Below are positions 1-8,421 of a DNA stretch of 64,000 nt, in pieces. Under the pieces are notes generated by a model. It did no database searches and was not told the DNA's origin. It was given only the letters and a program-made list of their open reading frames with translations. Both the position numbers and the translations under genes were made by a program. Location of the stretch: positions 32,371 through 96,370 of the forward strand of contig LJSF01000025.1 of NCBI GenBank assembly GCA_001314655.1, given 5' to 3'. This stretch comes from Rhodobacteraceae bacterium HLUCCA08 (lineage in GTDB: Bacteria; Pseudomonadota; Alphaproteobacteria; Rhodobacterales; Rhodobacteraceae). Within the stretch, counting starts at the first letter, position 1. The number at the start of each line of letters is the position of its first letter.

Positions 1-1716
1 CGCGGCCGCGATGTGATCGACGCGTTGCTGTCGCTGGGGCATGTGCTGCTGCCGCTGGTCGGGTTGCTGATGCTCAGCTTCGCGTTGACCGCGACCGGGC
101 TGTTCGGCCGCCGGACCGAATTGCTGATCCAGACCCTGGCCGTGTTCGGGGCCTTTCCGGTGATCGGGCGCTGGATGGCGGCGCAGCTGCTGCCGGATGC
201 CGATGACCACCGGCGCGCAGGGTCCCTGCCGGCGGCCGAACGGGCCCGGCTGCGCCGGCTGTTCGTCAACCTGGGCTGGAGTCTGGCGGTGCAGACCGCG
301 CTGATCATCTGGCTCAACCTCAATGGCATCGCGGTCGAGTCCCGCGTCGTGGTGCTGCTGCCGCTCAGCCTGGTGCTGGCGTTGGTCCTGTTCCGCCTGG
401 GCCGCACCCTGCGCCATACCCCGGCCGTCGACGAGTCCGACACGACCGAGGATGCCCCCGCCCCGCGCCCGTACCGCGAAACCATCAGCGCCCTGGTCGG
501 CCAGGTGCTGATGCTGGTCGCGGTCGGGGCGACGATCGCCTATCTGCTGGGCTTTCCTGCGGCCTATGGGTCGGCGCTGTTGCCGACGGTGCTGACGCTC
601 TACCTGCTGGGGGCGCTGATGCTGGTGGTGGATTTCGTTCAGAACGTCATCTCGATCTTCACCGCGAGCGACGAGGCCGAAACCGAGGGCGGCCTGATCC
701 AGGCCCTGGCCGGTGCCGCCCTGGTGGTCGCCGCGCTGCCGGTCCTGGCGCTGATCTGGGGCTGGCGGAGCACCGATCTGGCCAATCTCTGGTTGCGGTT
801 CCGCGAAGGCTTCACCCTGGGCGACACCCGCATTTCGCCCAGCGATTTCCTGACCCTCGTGGTGGTCTTCGTGATCGGCTATACCGTGGTCCGCCTGATC
901 CAGGGCGCGCTGCGCAGCTCGATCCTGCCCAAGACGAAGCTCGATGCCGGCGGCCAGAACGCGATCATCGCCGGGGTCGGCTATGTCGGCTTCGTGCTGG
1001 CCGCGGTGATCGCCATCACCACCGCCGGGATCGACCTGTCGGGCCTGGCCATCGTCGCCGGGGCGCTGTCGGTCGGCATCGGCTTCGGCCTGCAGACCGT
1101 GGTGCAGAACTTCGTCTCGGGGATCATCCTGCTGATCGAACGGCCGATCTCCAAGGGCGACTGGATCGAGATGGGCGGGGTGATGGGCTATGTCCGCGAC
1201 ATCTCGGTCCGCTCCACCCGGATCGAGACCTTCGACCGCACCGATGTCATCATCCCCAATGCCGACCTGATTTCCCAGCAGGTCACCAACTGGACCCGGG
1301 GCAATACCGTGGGCCGACTGATCGTGCCGGTCGGCGTGGCCTATGGCACCGATACGCGGCGGGTCGAAACCATCCTGTCGGAAATCGCCCGGGCCCATCC
1401 CATGGTGCTGCTGCGCCCGCCGCCGGCGGTGGTGTTCCAGGGCTTCGGCGCGGATTCGCTGGATTTCGAGATCCGCGCGATCCTGCGCGACGTGAACTGG
1501 ATGCTTTCGGTCAAGACCGAGCTGAATCACGCCATCGCCGAACGGTTCGCCGCCGAGGGGATCGAGATCCCCTTTGCCCAGCGCGACATCTGGCTGCGCA
1601 ACCCCGAGGCGCTGCGGCCCGGTTCGGCGCAGGCCGCCGTGCCCGACGCGCCCCCGACAGCGCCCGACGACAGCGGCGCCCCGGATGCGCCGGACCCCGA
1701 GGAGGCCCCCGAATGA
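1..1716 (+). CDS. MscS-family mechanosensitive ion channel (5' end outside window)
   Basis: Inner-membrane channel expected to open on membrane tension and release solutes during hypo-osmotic shock. The reading frame is open to base 1; the first start codon inside the window is GTG at 13, giving 567 residues, so the true start is probably upstream. Several hydrophobic segments come first. The MscS core follows at about residues 335-480 from the GTG: a Gly/Ala-rich pore helix (AIVAGALSVGIGFGLQTVVQ), then the beta domain (GDWIEMGGVMGYV, DVIIPNADLISQQVTNW). The C-terminal tail is acidic and Pro-rich. Its length and multiple N-terminal helices resemble the long MscS/DUF3772-type channels rather than minimal MscS. 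The stop overlaps the next gene's ATG (ATGA), so the two are probably co-translated. Confidence 0.85.
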   Translation, partial: RGRDVIDALLSLGHVLLPLVGLLMLSFALTATGLFGRRTELLIQTLAVFGAFPVIGRWMAAQLLPDADDHRRAGSLPAAERARLRRLFVNLGWSLAVQTALIIWLNLNGIAVESRVVVLLPLSLVLALVLFRLGRTLRHTPAVDESDTTEDAPAPRPYRETISALVGQVLMLVAVGATIAYLLGFPAAYGSALLPTVLTLYLLGALMLVVDFVQNVISIFTASDEAETEGGLIQALAGAALVVAALPVLALIWGWRSTDLANLWLRFREGFTLGDTRISPSDFLTLVVVFVIGYTVVRLIQGALRSSILPKTKLDAGGQNAIIAGVGYVGFVLAAVIAITTAGIDLSGLAIVAGALSVGIGFGLQTVVQNFVSGIILLIERPISKGDWIEMGGVMGYVRDISVRSTRIETFDRTDVIIPNADLISQQVTNWTRGNTVGRLIVPVGVAYGTDTRRVETILSEIARAHPMVLLRPPPAVVFQGFGADSLDFEIRAILRDVNWMLSVKTELNHAIAERFAAEGIEIPFAQRDIWLRNPEALRPGSAQAAVPDAPPTAPDDSGAPDAPDPEEAPE

Positions 1717-2429
1717 CCCGGCCGCTCTACCGCGAGACGCCCTATCTGCGCCAGGCCCCGGCCCGGGTCACCGGCCTGACCGACGAGGGCGGCATCGTGC
1801 TGGACGCGGCGCTGTTCTATCCCACCGGCGGCGGCCAGCCCGGCGACAGCGGCCGGCTGTCCTGGGACGGCCGCGACATCGGCATCGCCACCACGGTGCC
1901 GGGCGAGGGCGGCGCCGCCATCCTGCTGCCCGAGGCGCCCGAACCGCTGCCGCCGGTCGGCGCCGCCGTGACCCAGACCCTCGACTGGGAGCGCCGCCAC
2001 CGCCACATGCGCGCCCATACCGCGCTGCACCTTCTGTCCGTGGTGATCCCGTTGCCGGTGACCGGCGGCGCCGTCTCGGCCAGCGGCGGCCGGCTCGATT
2101 TCGACATGCCGGACCCGCCCGAGGACAAGGCGGTGCTGGAAGAGCGGCTCAATGCGCTGATCGAGGTCGACCTGCCGGTGACCGAAGACTGGATCACCGA
2201 AGCCGCGCTGGACGCCGATCCGGGCCTGGTCAAGACCCTTTCGGTCCGGCCGCCCCGCGGCGCCGGCCGCATCCGCCTGGTCCGGATCGGCACCGGCGAC
2301 ACCACCGCCGATCTGCAGCCCTGCGGCGGCACCCACGTGGCCCGGACCGGTGAAATCGGCGCCGTGCGGATCGGCAAGATCGAAAAGAAGGGCCGCCGGA
2401 ACCGCCGGGTGCACCTGCTGCTGGATTAG
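1713..2429 (+). CDS. AlaX-type alanyl-tRNA editing protein
   Basis: Free-standing homologue of the AlaRS editing domain; the family hydrolyses mischarged Ser- or Gly-tRNA(Ala) in trans in the cytoplasm. At 238 residues it has the glycine-rich motif FYPTGGGQPGD near residue 30, the zinc/catalytic HxxxH motif as HTALH (H102, H106), and the second metal motif CGGTH at 204-208. The AlaRS catalytic domain is absent, which separates it from alaS at 56172. The start overlaps the MscS stop by four bases. The protein ends in a basic KKGRRNRR stretch that could contact tRNA. Family assignment is secure; which misacylated tRNA it clears cannot be told from sequence. Confidence 0.9.
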   Translation: MTRPLYRETPYLRQAPARVTGLTDEGGIVLDAALFYPTGGGQPGDSGRLSWDGRDIGIATTVPGEGGAAILLPEAPEPLPPVGAAVTQTLDWERRHRHMRAHTALHLLSVVIPLPVTGGAVSASGGRLDFDMPDPPEDKAVLEERLNALIEVDLPVTEDWITEAALDADPGLVKTLSVRPPRGAGRIRLVRIGTGDTTADLQPCGGTHVARTGEIGAVRIGKIEKKGRRNRRVHLLLD

Positions 2430-3353
2430 GGCGGGAGAGACGTGATGCCGAGGTGAAACCGACCCCGCGCCGACAGGCCGCCGAGGTGGGGGTGGGTCGA
2501 GTTGTCGCTCGCCGGGCCTGCCAAGCGCCCGTGCCACGACAGGATCCGGCAGGCAAAAGATGTCCTCGACGCCGCAACGTCGCCGCCGCCGATGCCATGC
2601 CGACACGGCGGCGACGATCATGACAGGCGATCCTCGGAGCGATTTTCGGCCCTGGTCCAGTGCCATGACCCGCGTCACCCGCACCCTCGCCCGTTTCGCC
2701 GTCCGGACCCTTGCCGGCACCGATTGCTTTCCCGGCCGCGCCTGCCGTTGCATCGTCGCCGGCAGCCGAAACAGGGACGGATGATCAAGCCGCTCTGCTG
2801 CCCCAGCCCGGCAGCCTCCTCGATTTCGGCTGCTGCACAAACCTGCGGTCGAGGCGCGCGATCCGCGCTGCGTGCACCTGAAATCGGGGCGCGACAAGGG
2901 CAACCAGGACAGGCGCGACAGCCGGTGCACGGGGATCGGCACCGGGACCGACCAGACCCAGGCACCCCCGGGCGACAAGCAGCACGCGATCCTTTTGATG
3001 TTCGATTTCAACATGATACCCGGTCAGGACGTGTCGTATTTCCACCGCCTGGGCGGCGATGACGTGATGGATTTCGCCGCAAGCCGGGATCTGCAGGAGC
3101 GCTGTTCGCAGATTCTTGCAAGCGGCGGGGCCAACCGGCTTGACGGCTTCGCCATGTCCCGCCGGTTCTCGACCCGCTACGTCCAGGGCGCGCACCGTCT
3201 GGTCCCGATGCACTGGGCCCTCAGGATGGGGTGCGAGGATTTCCGCGCCCGGGTGTCGGATCATCTGTCCTTCATCGCTTCGTTCCGCATCTTTTGAGCC
3301 AGGCATGGATCAGCCCTTGCATCCTCCCGCCGCAATTGGCTAAACCCGCCGGC
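2430..3353. other. Gene-poor stretch between alaX and tRNA-Ser
   Basis: About 920 bases with no recognisable gene. Several frames stay open on both strands, as expected at high GC, but their translations are Arg/Pro-rich low-complexity sequence without known motifs. The only stretch with gene-like third-position bias is the small frame at 2998-3297, listed separately. No transposase, integrase remnant, clear terminator or repeat was recognised. Confidence 0.5.
2998..3297 (+). CDS. Hypothetical small protein, doubtful
   Basis: An ATG frame of 99 residues, not recognised as any family. The composition is ordinary for a globular protein (starts [20 protein letters not shown]; contains aromatic, acidic and basic residues) and most codons end in C or G, unlike the Arg-rich translations around it. 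Against it: no obvious Shine-Dalgarno sequence, no partner genes, and a long frame on the opposite strand through the same bases. It may be a remnant of a larger gene or not a gene at all. Confidence 0.2.
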   Translation: MFDFNMIPGQDVSYFHRLGGDDVMDFAASRDLQERCSQILASGGANRLDGFAMSRRFSTRYVQGAHRLVPMHWALRMGCEDFRARVSDHLSFIASFRIF

Positions 3354-3443
3354 GGAGAGGTGGCCGAGTGGTCGAAGGCGCACGCCTGGAAAGTGTGTAG
3401 GCGGGAAACCGTCTCGAGGGTTCGAATCCCTTCCTCTCCGCCA
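3354..3443 (+). tRNA. tRNA-Ser(GGA)
   Basis: 90-nt class II tRNA with encoded CCA. The acceptor arm GGAGAGG (3354-3360) pairs with CCTCTCC (3433-3439), followed by discriminator G and CCA (3441-3443). The anticodon stem CACGC/GTGTG encloses loop CTGGAAA, giving anticodon GGA (3388-3390), which reads UCC/UCU serine codons. A long variable arm (GGCGGGAAACCGTC region) and a TTCGAAT T-loop are present, as expected for tRNA-Ser. Confidence 0.97.
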
Positions 3444-3786
3444 CCATCACCCTATCGAACCTTTTCGGGCCGCCAGCGATCCTGCGGCTCGGATCACACC
3501 TGTGTGGAATATGCCGGCCCGGTCCGCCACATGTGGAGAGCGCCGACCGAGGACCCTGGCACCGTCCTTCGAGAAACAAGAACAGACCGACGGCAATGTT
3601 TCGGCGTGAAGCCGGGCGTAGGGCGTTGAGCAATGGCCGCGCGCGCGGGACGGTCGCACGGGATCCGGGCATCGGATCACCGATACCCGGCCATGAACGC
3701 AAACCCCGCCAGGCTTCGGACAGACCGCGCGCCGCGACGATCTGGCTGTGCTGCGGCGCTTTGACAGGTTGGCGCCGGTCCTGACC
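3444..3786. other. Intergenic region downstream of tRNA-Ser
   Basis: About 340 bases between the tRNA and the end of urtE. No supported gene, no integrase and no repeated copy of the tRNA 3' end (no att-like duplication) was seen. A CCTTTTCGGG stretch shortly after the tRNA could contribute to termination but lacks a convincing stem. Confidence 0.4.
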
Positions 3787-4482
3787 TCAGACCGAGACCA
3801 GGGACAGCAATTCGCCGCGCGGCACGTCGCGCGCGGGCTTGTTCAAGGTGACCTCACCGCGGTTCATGGTCACGAAACGGTCGCCCAGCCGAAAGGCGAA
3901 ATCGAAATATTGCTCGACCAGAATGATCGCGATCTCGCCCTGATCGCGCAGCTTGGCGATCACCTCTCCGATATGGGTGATGATGTTGGGCTGGATGCCC
4001 TCTGTCGGTTCGTCCAGCAGCAGGACCGACGGTTCGGTGATCAGCGCGCGGGCGATGGCCAGTTGCTGTTGTTGCCCGCCCGACAGATCGCCGCCGCGCC
4101 GCGCCGACATCTCGTGCAGGACCGGGAACAGGTCATAGACATGGTCCGGCACCGTGTGGCCGCGCCCCTCCAGGCAAGCGAAGCCGGTTTGCAGGTTTTC
4201 GGCCACGGTCAACATCGGGAACACCTCGCGGCCTTGCGGCACATAGGCGATCCCGGCCCGGGCCGCCTGCACCGCATTGGGCCGATCCAGCACCACGCCG
4301 TCCAGCGTGATCCGTCCGCCGGACATCGGATGCCGCCCGGCCAGCGCCTTGAGCAACGAGGTCTTGCCCACGCCGTTGGTGCCCATGATCGCTGTCACCT
4401 CGCCGCGTTTCGCGGTCAGGCTGATCCCGTGAAGGATCTGGCTTTGCCCGTATTTGAGGGCGAGGGTGTCGACATCCAGCAT
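3787..4482 (-). CDS. urtE: Urea ABC transporter ATP-binding subunit UrtE
   Basis: Second of two ATPases that power the UrtBC membrane channel for high-affinity urea uptake. At 231 residues it is a typical LivF-like ABC ATPase: Walker A GTNGVGKT at 34-41, Q-loop at VPQGREVFPMLTV (about 81-93), signature LSGGQ at 133-137, Walker B LLLDEP with the catalytic Glu at 158. The sequence TEGIQPNII after Walker B is characteristic of UrtE. It is last in the operon, two bases after urtD. No strong U-tracted terminator is visible downstream. Confidence 0.95.
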   Translation of the reverse strand: MLDVDTLALKYGQSQILHGISLTAKRGEVTAIMGTNGVGKTSLLKALAGRHPMSGGRITLDGVVLDRPNAVQAARAGIAYVPQGREVFPMLTVAENLQTGFACLEGRGHTVPDHVYDLFPVLHEMSARRGGDLSGGQQQQLAIARALITEPSVLLLDEPTEGIQPNIITHIGEVIAKLRDQGEIAIILVEQYFDFAFRLGDRFVTMNRGEVTLNKPARDVPRGELLSLVSV

Positions 4483-4484
4483 CG

Positions 4485-5225
4485 CTAGCGCCCCAGATAG
4501 ACGTCGATGACGTCCTGATTGCCGGTCACATGGTCCAGACTGCCCTCGGCCAGCACCGACCCTTCGTGCAGGACCGTCACCTTGCAGTTCAGCCGACGCA
4601 CGAATTCCATGTCATGCTCGACCACCACCACCGCCCGGGTCCGGGCGGCGCGCACCAGCAGGTCGGTCGTGTGTTCGCGTTCGGCCGGGGTCATGCCGGC
4701 GGCGGGTTCGTCGACCAGCAGCAGGCGCGGGTCCTGGGCCAGCAGCATCCCGATTTCGAGCCATTGTTTCTGACCATGGCTCAGGCTGCCCGCCATCCGG
4801 TCCAATGCCTCGGTCAGGCCGATCTCGTCGCTGATGGCGCGGATGCGATCCTCGCTGTCGCGCGCCTTGCGCCCGATCAGCACGTCAAGCGGCCCGCGGG
4901 TGTCCTTCAGGGCCAGCCGGATGTTTTCGCGCACCGTCTGCGCCTCGAAGACCGTGGGTTTCTGGAACTTGCGGCCGATCCCCGCCTGGGCGATCCGGCT
5001 TTCGGACAGGCCCAGCAGCGACACCGATTTCTCGCCGAAGATCACCCGTCCCTCGTCGGGGCGGGTCTTGCCGGTGACGATATCCATGAAGGTGGTCTTG
5101 CCCGCGCCATTGGGGCCGATCACCGCCCGCAATTCCGGTTCGGCGATCTGGATCGACAGGTTATTGATGGCGCGAAACCCGTCGAAGGTGACCGAGACGC
5201 CAGAGACCTCCAGCAGCGTGCTCAT
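4485..5225 (-). CDS. urtD: Urea ABC transporter ATP-binding subunit UrtD
   Basis: LivG-like ATPase paired with UrtE in the urea importer. The start chosen is the ATG at 5225, which overlaps the urtC stop as ATGA and gives 246 residues, the usual family length; the frame is open much further upstream, but that translation is meaningless antisense-like sequence. Walker A GPNGAGKT at 37-44, signature LSHGQKQW near 150 and Walker B LLLVDEPAAGMTP near 170 are intact. The LSHGQ signature variant and the AAGMTP sequence are usual for UrtD. Confidence 0.95.
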   Translation of the reverse strand: MSTLLEVSGVSVTFDGFRAINNLSIQIAEPELRAVIGPNGAGKTTFMDIVTGKTRPDEGRVIFGEKSVSLLGLSESRIAQAGIGRKFQKPTVFEAQTVRENIRLALKDTRGPLDVLIGRKARDSEDRIRAISDEIGLTEALDRMAGSLSHGQKQWLEIGMLLAQDPRLLLVDEPAAGMTPAEREHTTDLLVRAARTRAVVVVEHDMEFVRRLNCKVTVLHEGSVLAEGSLDHVTGNQDVIDVYLGR

Positions 5226-6394
5226 GGCGCGTCCCCCTTGCGGACCAGCCTGTCGAACAGGCCGCCGATGCCCTTGGGCAGGAACAGCGTGACCAGCACG
5301 AAGGACAGGCCCAGAAGCACCAGCCACCAGTCGGTCCAGCGGATCACGTAGAGGCCGAGGTTGATGTCCGGCGCGCTGCCGCCGGTGAACCACGACGACA
5401 ACAGCGACACCAGCGTCGCGCCGATGACCGCCCCGTACAGCCTGCCGCGCCCGCCGATCGCCACCCAGACCGCCAGATAGATCGAGGCGATCGGGGCGAT
5501 TTCGCCGGGGTTGATGATGCCCGCCTGCGGGTAATACAGCGCCCCCGCGATGCCCGCGACCATGGCCGTCAGGGTGAACACGAACAATTTGTAATGCTCC
5601 ACGTGGTAGCCCAGGAACCGCACGCGGGCCTCGTTGTCGCGGATCGCCCGGATGACCGAGCCGAACCGGCCCGACACCACGGCGGCGAACAGCACATAGC
5701 CCAGCGCCAGCGCCAGCGCCGAGGCCCAGAAGAACCACAGCGACACCTCTGCCTGGCTGCGGTGTTCCAGGCCGGGGATGTTCTGCAGGCCGGACAGGCC
5801 GTTATTGCCGCGCAAGCCGGTGTCGTTCTGAAAGAAATAGAGCGACAGCGCCAGGGTCATCGCCTGCGTCAGGATCGACAGGTAGACGCCCGTCACCCGG
5901 CTGCGGAACGCCAGCCAGCCGAACACCAGCGCCAGCAGGCCGGGCACCAGCACCACGGCCAGCAATTGCAGCGTCAGGCTGTGGGAGAACGCCCAGAGCG
6001 CCGGAAACTCGGAACTGCCGACAACGCCGAAGATCTGGTTGCCGATCGCATCGGTGATCTCCTGCGGGGTCGGCGGCAGGGGCGCGGCCTGCAGCGTCGG
6101 CAGAACGATCCCTTCGGTGCGCGCATGCATCAGCCACATGCCGATCGCATAGCCGCCGATCCCGAAGAACGCGAAATGGCCAAGGCTGAGGATCCCGCAA
6201 TAGCCCCAGACCACATCCATCGCGATGGCCACAAGGCACAGGCACAGCGTCTTGCCCAGGGTCTTGAGGAACGAGGTGGAGACAAGGCCAAGCCCCGCCG
6301 CCTCGGACAGGACCGTCACGCCGATCGTGAACATCGCAAGACCAAGCAGAAACCACAGCACCGAGGGGTTCCTGGCAAGAAAGGGTCGTTCCAT
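5222..6394 (-). CDS. urtC: Urea ABC transporter permease UrtC
   Basis: Branched-chain amino-acid-type permease (LivM family), one of the two membrane subunits of the urea importer. It has 390 residues and about ten hydrophobic segments. Family sequence blocks include DVVWGYCGILSLGHFAFFGIGGYAIGMW in the N-terminal third (residues about 60-87) and the coupling region SVIRAIRDNEARVRFLGYHVEHYKLFVF, followed by AGIAGALYYPQAGIINP. The stop overlaps urtD (ATGA), and it follows urtB by three bases. Confidence 0.95.
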   Translation of the reverse strand: MERPFLARNPSVLWFLLGLAMFTIGVTVLSEAAGLGLVSTSFLKTLGKTLCLCLVAIAMDVVWGYCGILSLGHFAFFGIGGYAIGMWLMHARTEGIVLPTLQAAPLPPTPQEITDAIGNQIFGVVGSSEFPALWAFSHSLTLQLLAVVLVPGLLALVFGWLAFRSRVTGVYLSILTQAMTLALSLYFFQNDTGLRGNNGLSGLQNIPGLEHRSQAEVSLWFFWASALALALGYVLFAAVVSGRFGSVIRAIRDNEARVRFLGYHVEHYKLFVFTLTAMVAGIAGALYYPQAGIINPGEIAPIASIYLAVWVAIGGRGRLYGAVIGATLVSLLSSWFTGGSAPDINLGLYVIRWTDWWLVLLGLSFVLVTLFLPKGIGGLFDRLVRKGDAP

Positions 6395-6397
6395 GGC

Positions 6398-8341
6398 TCA
6401 ATCCCCCGCCGCACGACCCTTGAGCGGGACAATGCCCTTGGGTCGGAATTGAATGAACAGGATCACGAACAGGATCATGTAGGTCTGCGCGGCCAGGGTG
6501 TTGGACGGGTTGAACCATTCGATGCCCTTTTGCCCGATGCCGATCAGGCTGGCGCCGGCCAGGGTTCCCCAGACATTGCCGACCCCGCCGACGACCACGG
6601 TCATGAAGCTCTGGACGATATAGGCCGATCCCATTTCCGAGGTGACCTGGGCATATAGCCCGATCGCCACGCCGGCGATCCCCGCGATGCCCGAGCCGAG
6701 GCCGAAGGTCAGCATGTTGATGCGGTCGGGGTTGATCCCCATGCTTGCCGCCATGCCCGGGTTCTGCGTCACCGCCCGCACCTCGAGCCCCAGCCGCGTC
6801 CGCTTGAGGACATACAGGATAAGCCCGAGGAAGATCAGCGCGAGGATGAAGATCGCGATCCGGATATAGCTGATGCCGATCACGTCGTTATAGACCCATG
6901 CCCCGGCCAGCCAGTCGGGCGAGGTCAGCGGCCGGGCCTGGGTGCCGAAGATGTTCTTGGCCAGTTGCTGCAGCGCGATCGAGATGCCGAAGGTGGCCAG
7001 CAGCGTCTCGAGCGGGCGGTGTCGGAGCCAGCGGATCACCAGCCGTTCCATCGCCACGCCCGCCCCGAAGGTCACCGCGAAGGCCAGCGGCAGCGCGATG
7101 AGAAGCGACACGGTGTAATCCGGCACGAAAAGCTGCACGACATAGCCGGTATAGGCCCCGATCATGATGAATTCGCCATGCGCCATGTTGATGACGCCCA
7201 TCACGCCGAAGGTGATGGCCAGCCCGATCGCCGCCAGAAAATAGATCGAGGCCAGCGACAGCGCATCGAGCGACAGATCCGCGAACTGGCTCAGGCCAAG
7301 GCGGGTCTGCAGGCCGGCGAGGGCCGCTTGGGCGGCGGCGGTGATCTGCGGGTCCGGCTCGGTATAGCTGGTGTAGAAGACATGGGCCCGGGTCGCCGCG
7401 ATACGATCGTCCATGGATACGAAGGGCGGCACGGTGCCGTCGGCCGCCAGGGTGCTGTAGGCGGCGATGCGGGCGGCATCGGTGTCCAGGGTGTGGATCG
7501 GCGCGCCCGCCACGCTGCCATCGGCGATGTTCTCGATCAGCGCGGATTTCAGCGCCTCGGCGCTGACCGGGGACGGCGCGAGCCCGGCGTCCACCAGCAA
7601 GGCATAGGCGTCGTCGACGCTCAGGTCCTCGCCCGGGGTCAGGATGCGGGCGACATTGGTGCCTTCGGGAACCTCGGCGGCGACAGACCGGGAGGTCGCG
7701 AGGATGGTGTTCAGCACCGCCCGGGCCTCGACCGAAAGATCGCCGGCCAGGCTCTCGATCGCGGCGATGCGGGCCGCGGGGTCGGGGTCGTAGCGGGCGG
7801 TCAGCTGGCGTTCCAGCTGTTGCTTGCGGGCCAGCACGCCCGGGTCGGGCTCGTCCGGGATGGAGGCACGCAACGGGTCCAGCTGGTCGGGCGACGGATC
7901 GCGGCCGATGGATTGCAGCGCGGCCAGGCGGCGCGCGATATCGGGATCGGACAGCTGGAATTGCGCAAGCGCAGAATCGATGACCCGGCGCACGCCTGCG
8001 TTCGGGCGGATTTCGGAATAGCCCGACCTGTCGTCGACGTCGGTCCGGGCGCCGGTGTCGATGTCGGTCAGGGTCAGGCCGGTGCCCTCGGGCCGGGCGA
8101 TGAAAAAGACGCCATCCGCATCACGCACCCACAGGAACTTGTCCCGCCAGGCCTCCAGCATCGGCGCGACCCGCTCGGGCGGGGCTTCGGCAAGGGCCGC
8201 GATCACGCCGTCCACGGTCGACCGCGACGGGGACGAAACCGCCTCGGATTGCGATTGCAGGATGGATTGCAATGTCGTCTGGGCTGTGGCCGCCGACGCG
8301 GCGACCAGAACCGCAAGGCACAAGAGCAGGGCGCGCAGCAT
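6398..8341 (-). CDS. urtB: Urea ABC transporter permease UrtB with long N-terminal extracytoplasmic region
   Basis: LivH-type permease of the urea importer, 647 residues. An N-terminal signal-like helix (MLRALLLCLAVLVAASAATAQ) is followed by about 330 mostly hydrophilic residues before the permease proper starts near residue 355. The permease carries the family blocks FGVMGVINMAHGEFIMIGAY, AVTQNPGMAASMGINPDRINMLTFGLGSGIAGIAGV and VGGVGNVWGTLAGA. Proteobacterial UrtB proteins commonly carry this N-terminal domain, so it is not a fusion error. The gene lies 80 bases after urtA, with a GC hairpin in the gap. Confidence 0.95.
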   Translation of the reverse strand: MLRALLLCLAVLVAASAATAQTTLQSILQSQSEAVSSPSRSTVDGVIAALAEAPPERVAPMLEAWRDKFLWVRDADGVFFIARPEGTGLTLTDIDTGARTDVDDRSGYSEIRPNAGVRRVIDSALAQFQLSDPDIARRLAALQSIGRDPSPDQLDPLRASIPDEPDPGVLARKQQLERQLTARYDPDPAARIAAIESLAGDLSVEARAVLNTILATSRSVAAEVPEGTNVARILTPGEDLSVDDAYALLVDAGLAPSPVSAEALKSALIENIADGSVAGAPIHTLDTDAARIAAYSTLAADGTVPPFVSMDDRIAATRAHVFYTSYTEPDPQITAAAQAALAGLQTRLGLSQFADLSLDALSLASIYFLAAIGLAITFGVMGVINMAHGEFIMIGAYTGYVVQLFVPDYTVSLLIALPLAFAVTFGAGVAMERLVIRWLRHRPLETLLATFGISIALQQLAKNIFGTQARPLTSPDWLAGAWVYNDVIGISYIRIAIFILALIFLGLILYVLKRTRLGLEVRAVTQNPGMAASMGINPDRINMLTFGLGSGIAGIAGVAIGLYAQVTSEMGSAYIVQSFMTVVVGGVGNVWGTLAGASLIGIGQKGIEWFNPSNTLAAQTYMILFVILFIQFRPKGIVPLKGRAAGD

Positions 8342-8384
8342 TCAATTCTTTCCCGGCGGGTCGTCAAGGATCCTGGAAACAAGA

Positions 8385-8408
8385 GGCGGGGGGGCACAGG
8401 GCCCCGCC
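8385..8408 (-). terminator. Intercistronic GC hairpin after urtA
   Basis: GGCGGGG (8385-8391) pairs perfectly with CCCCGCC (8402-8408) across a ten-base loop, 14 bases beyond the urtA stop and before urtB. There is no U-tract, so it is more likely an mRNA-stabilising or partial attenuation stem that lets the binding protein be made in excess over the permeases than a full terminator. Confidence 0.45.
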
Positions 8409-8421
8409 GCCCGCCGTCGTC

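Noticed and set aside
1527..3014. Long minus-strand open frame (495 codons) across the alaX region
   Set aside because: Antisense to two secure genes, Arg/Gly-rich, no motif; a product of high GC.
2785..3306. Minus-strand frame of 173 codons upstream of tRNA-Ser
   Set aside because: Composition looks like the reverse complement of coding-biased DNA (His/Gln/Val-rich), no start signal, no family.
3444..3786. Possible genomic-island integration site at tRNA-Ser
   Set aside because: No integrase and no duplicated tRNA 3' end were found in the window.
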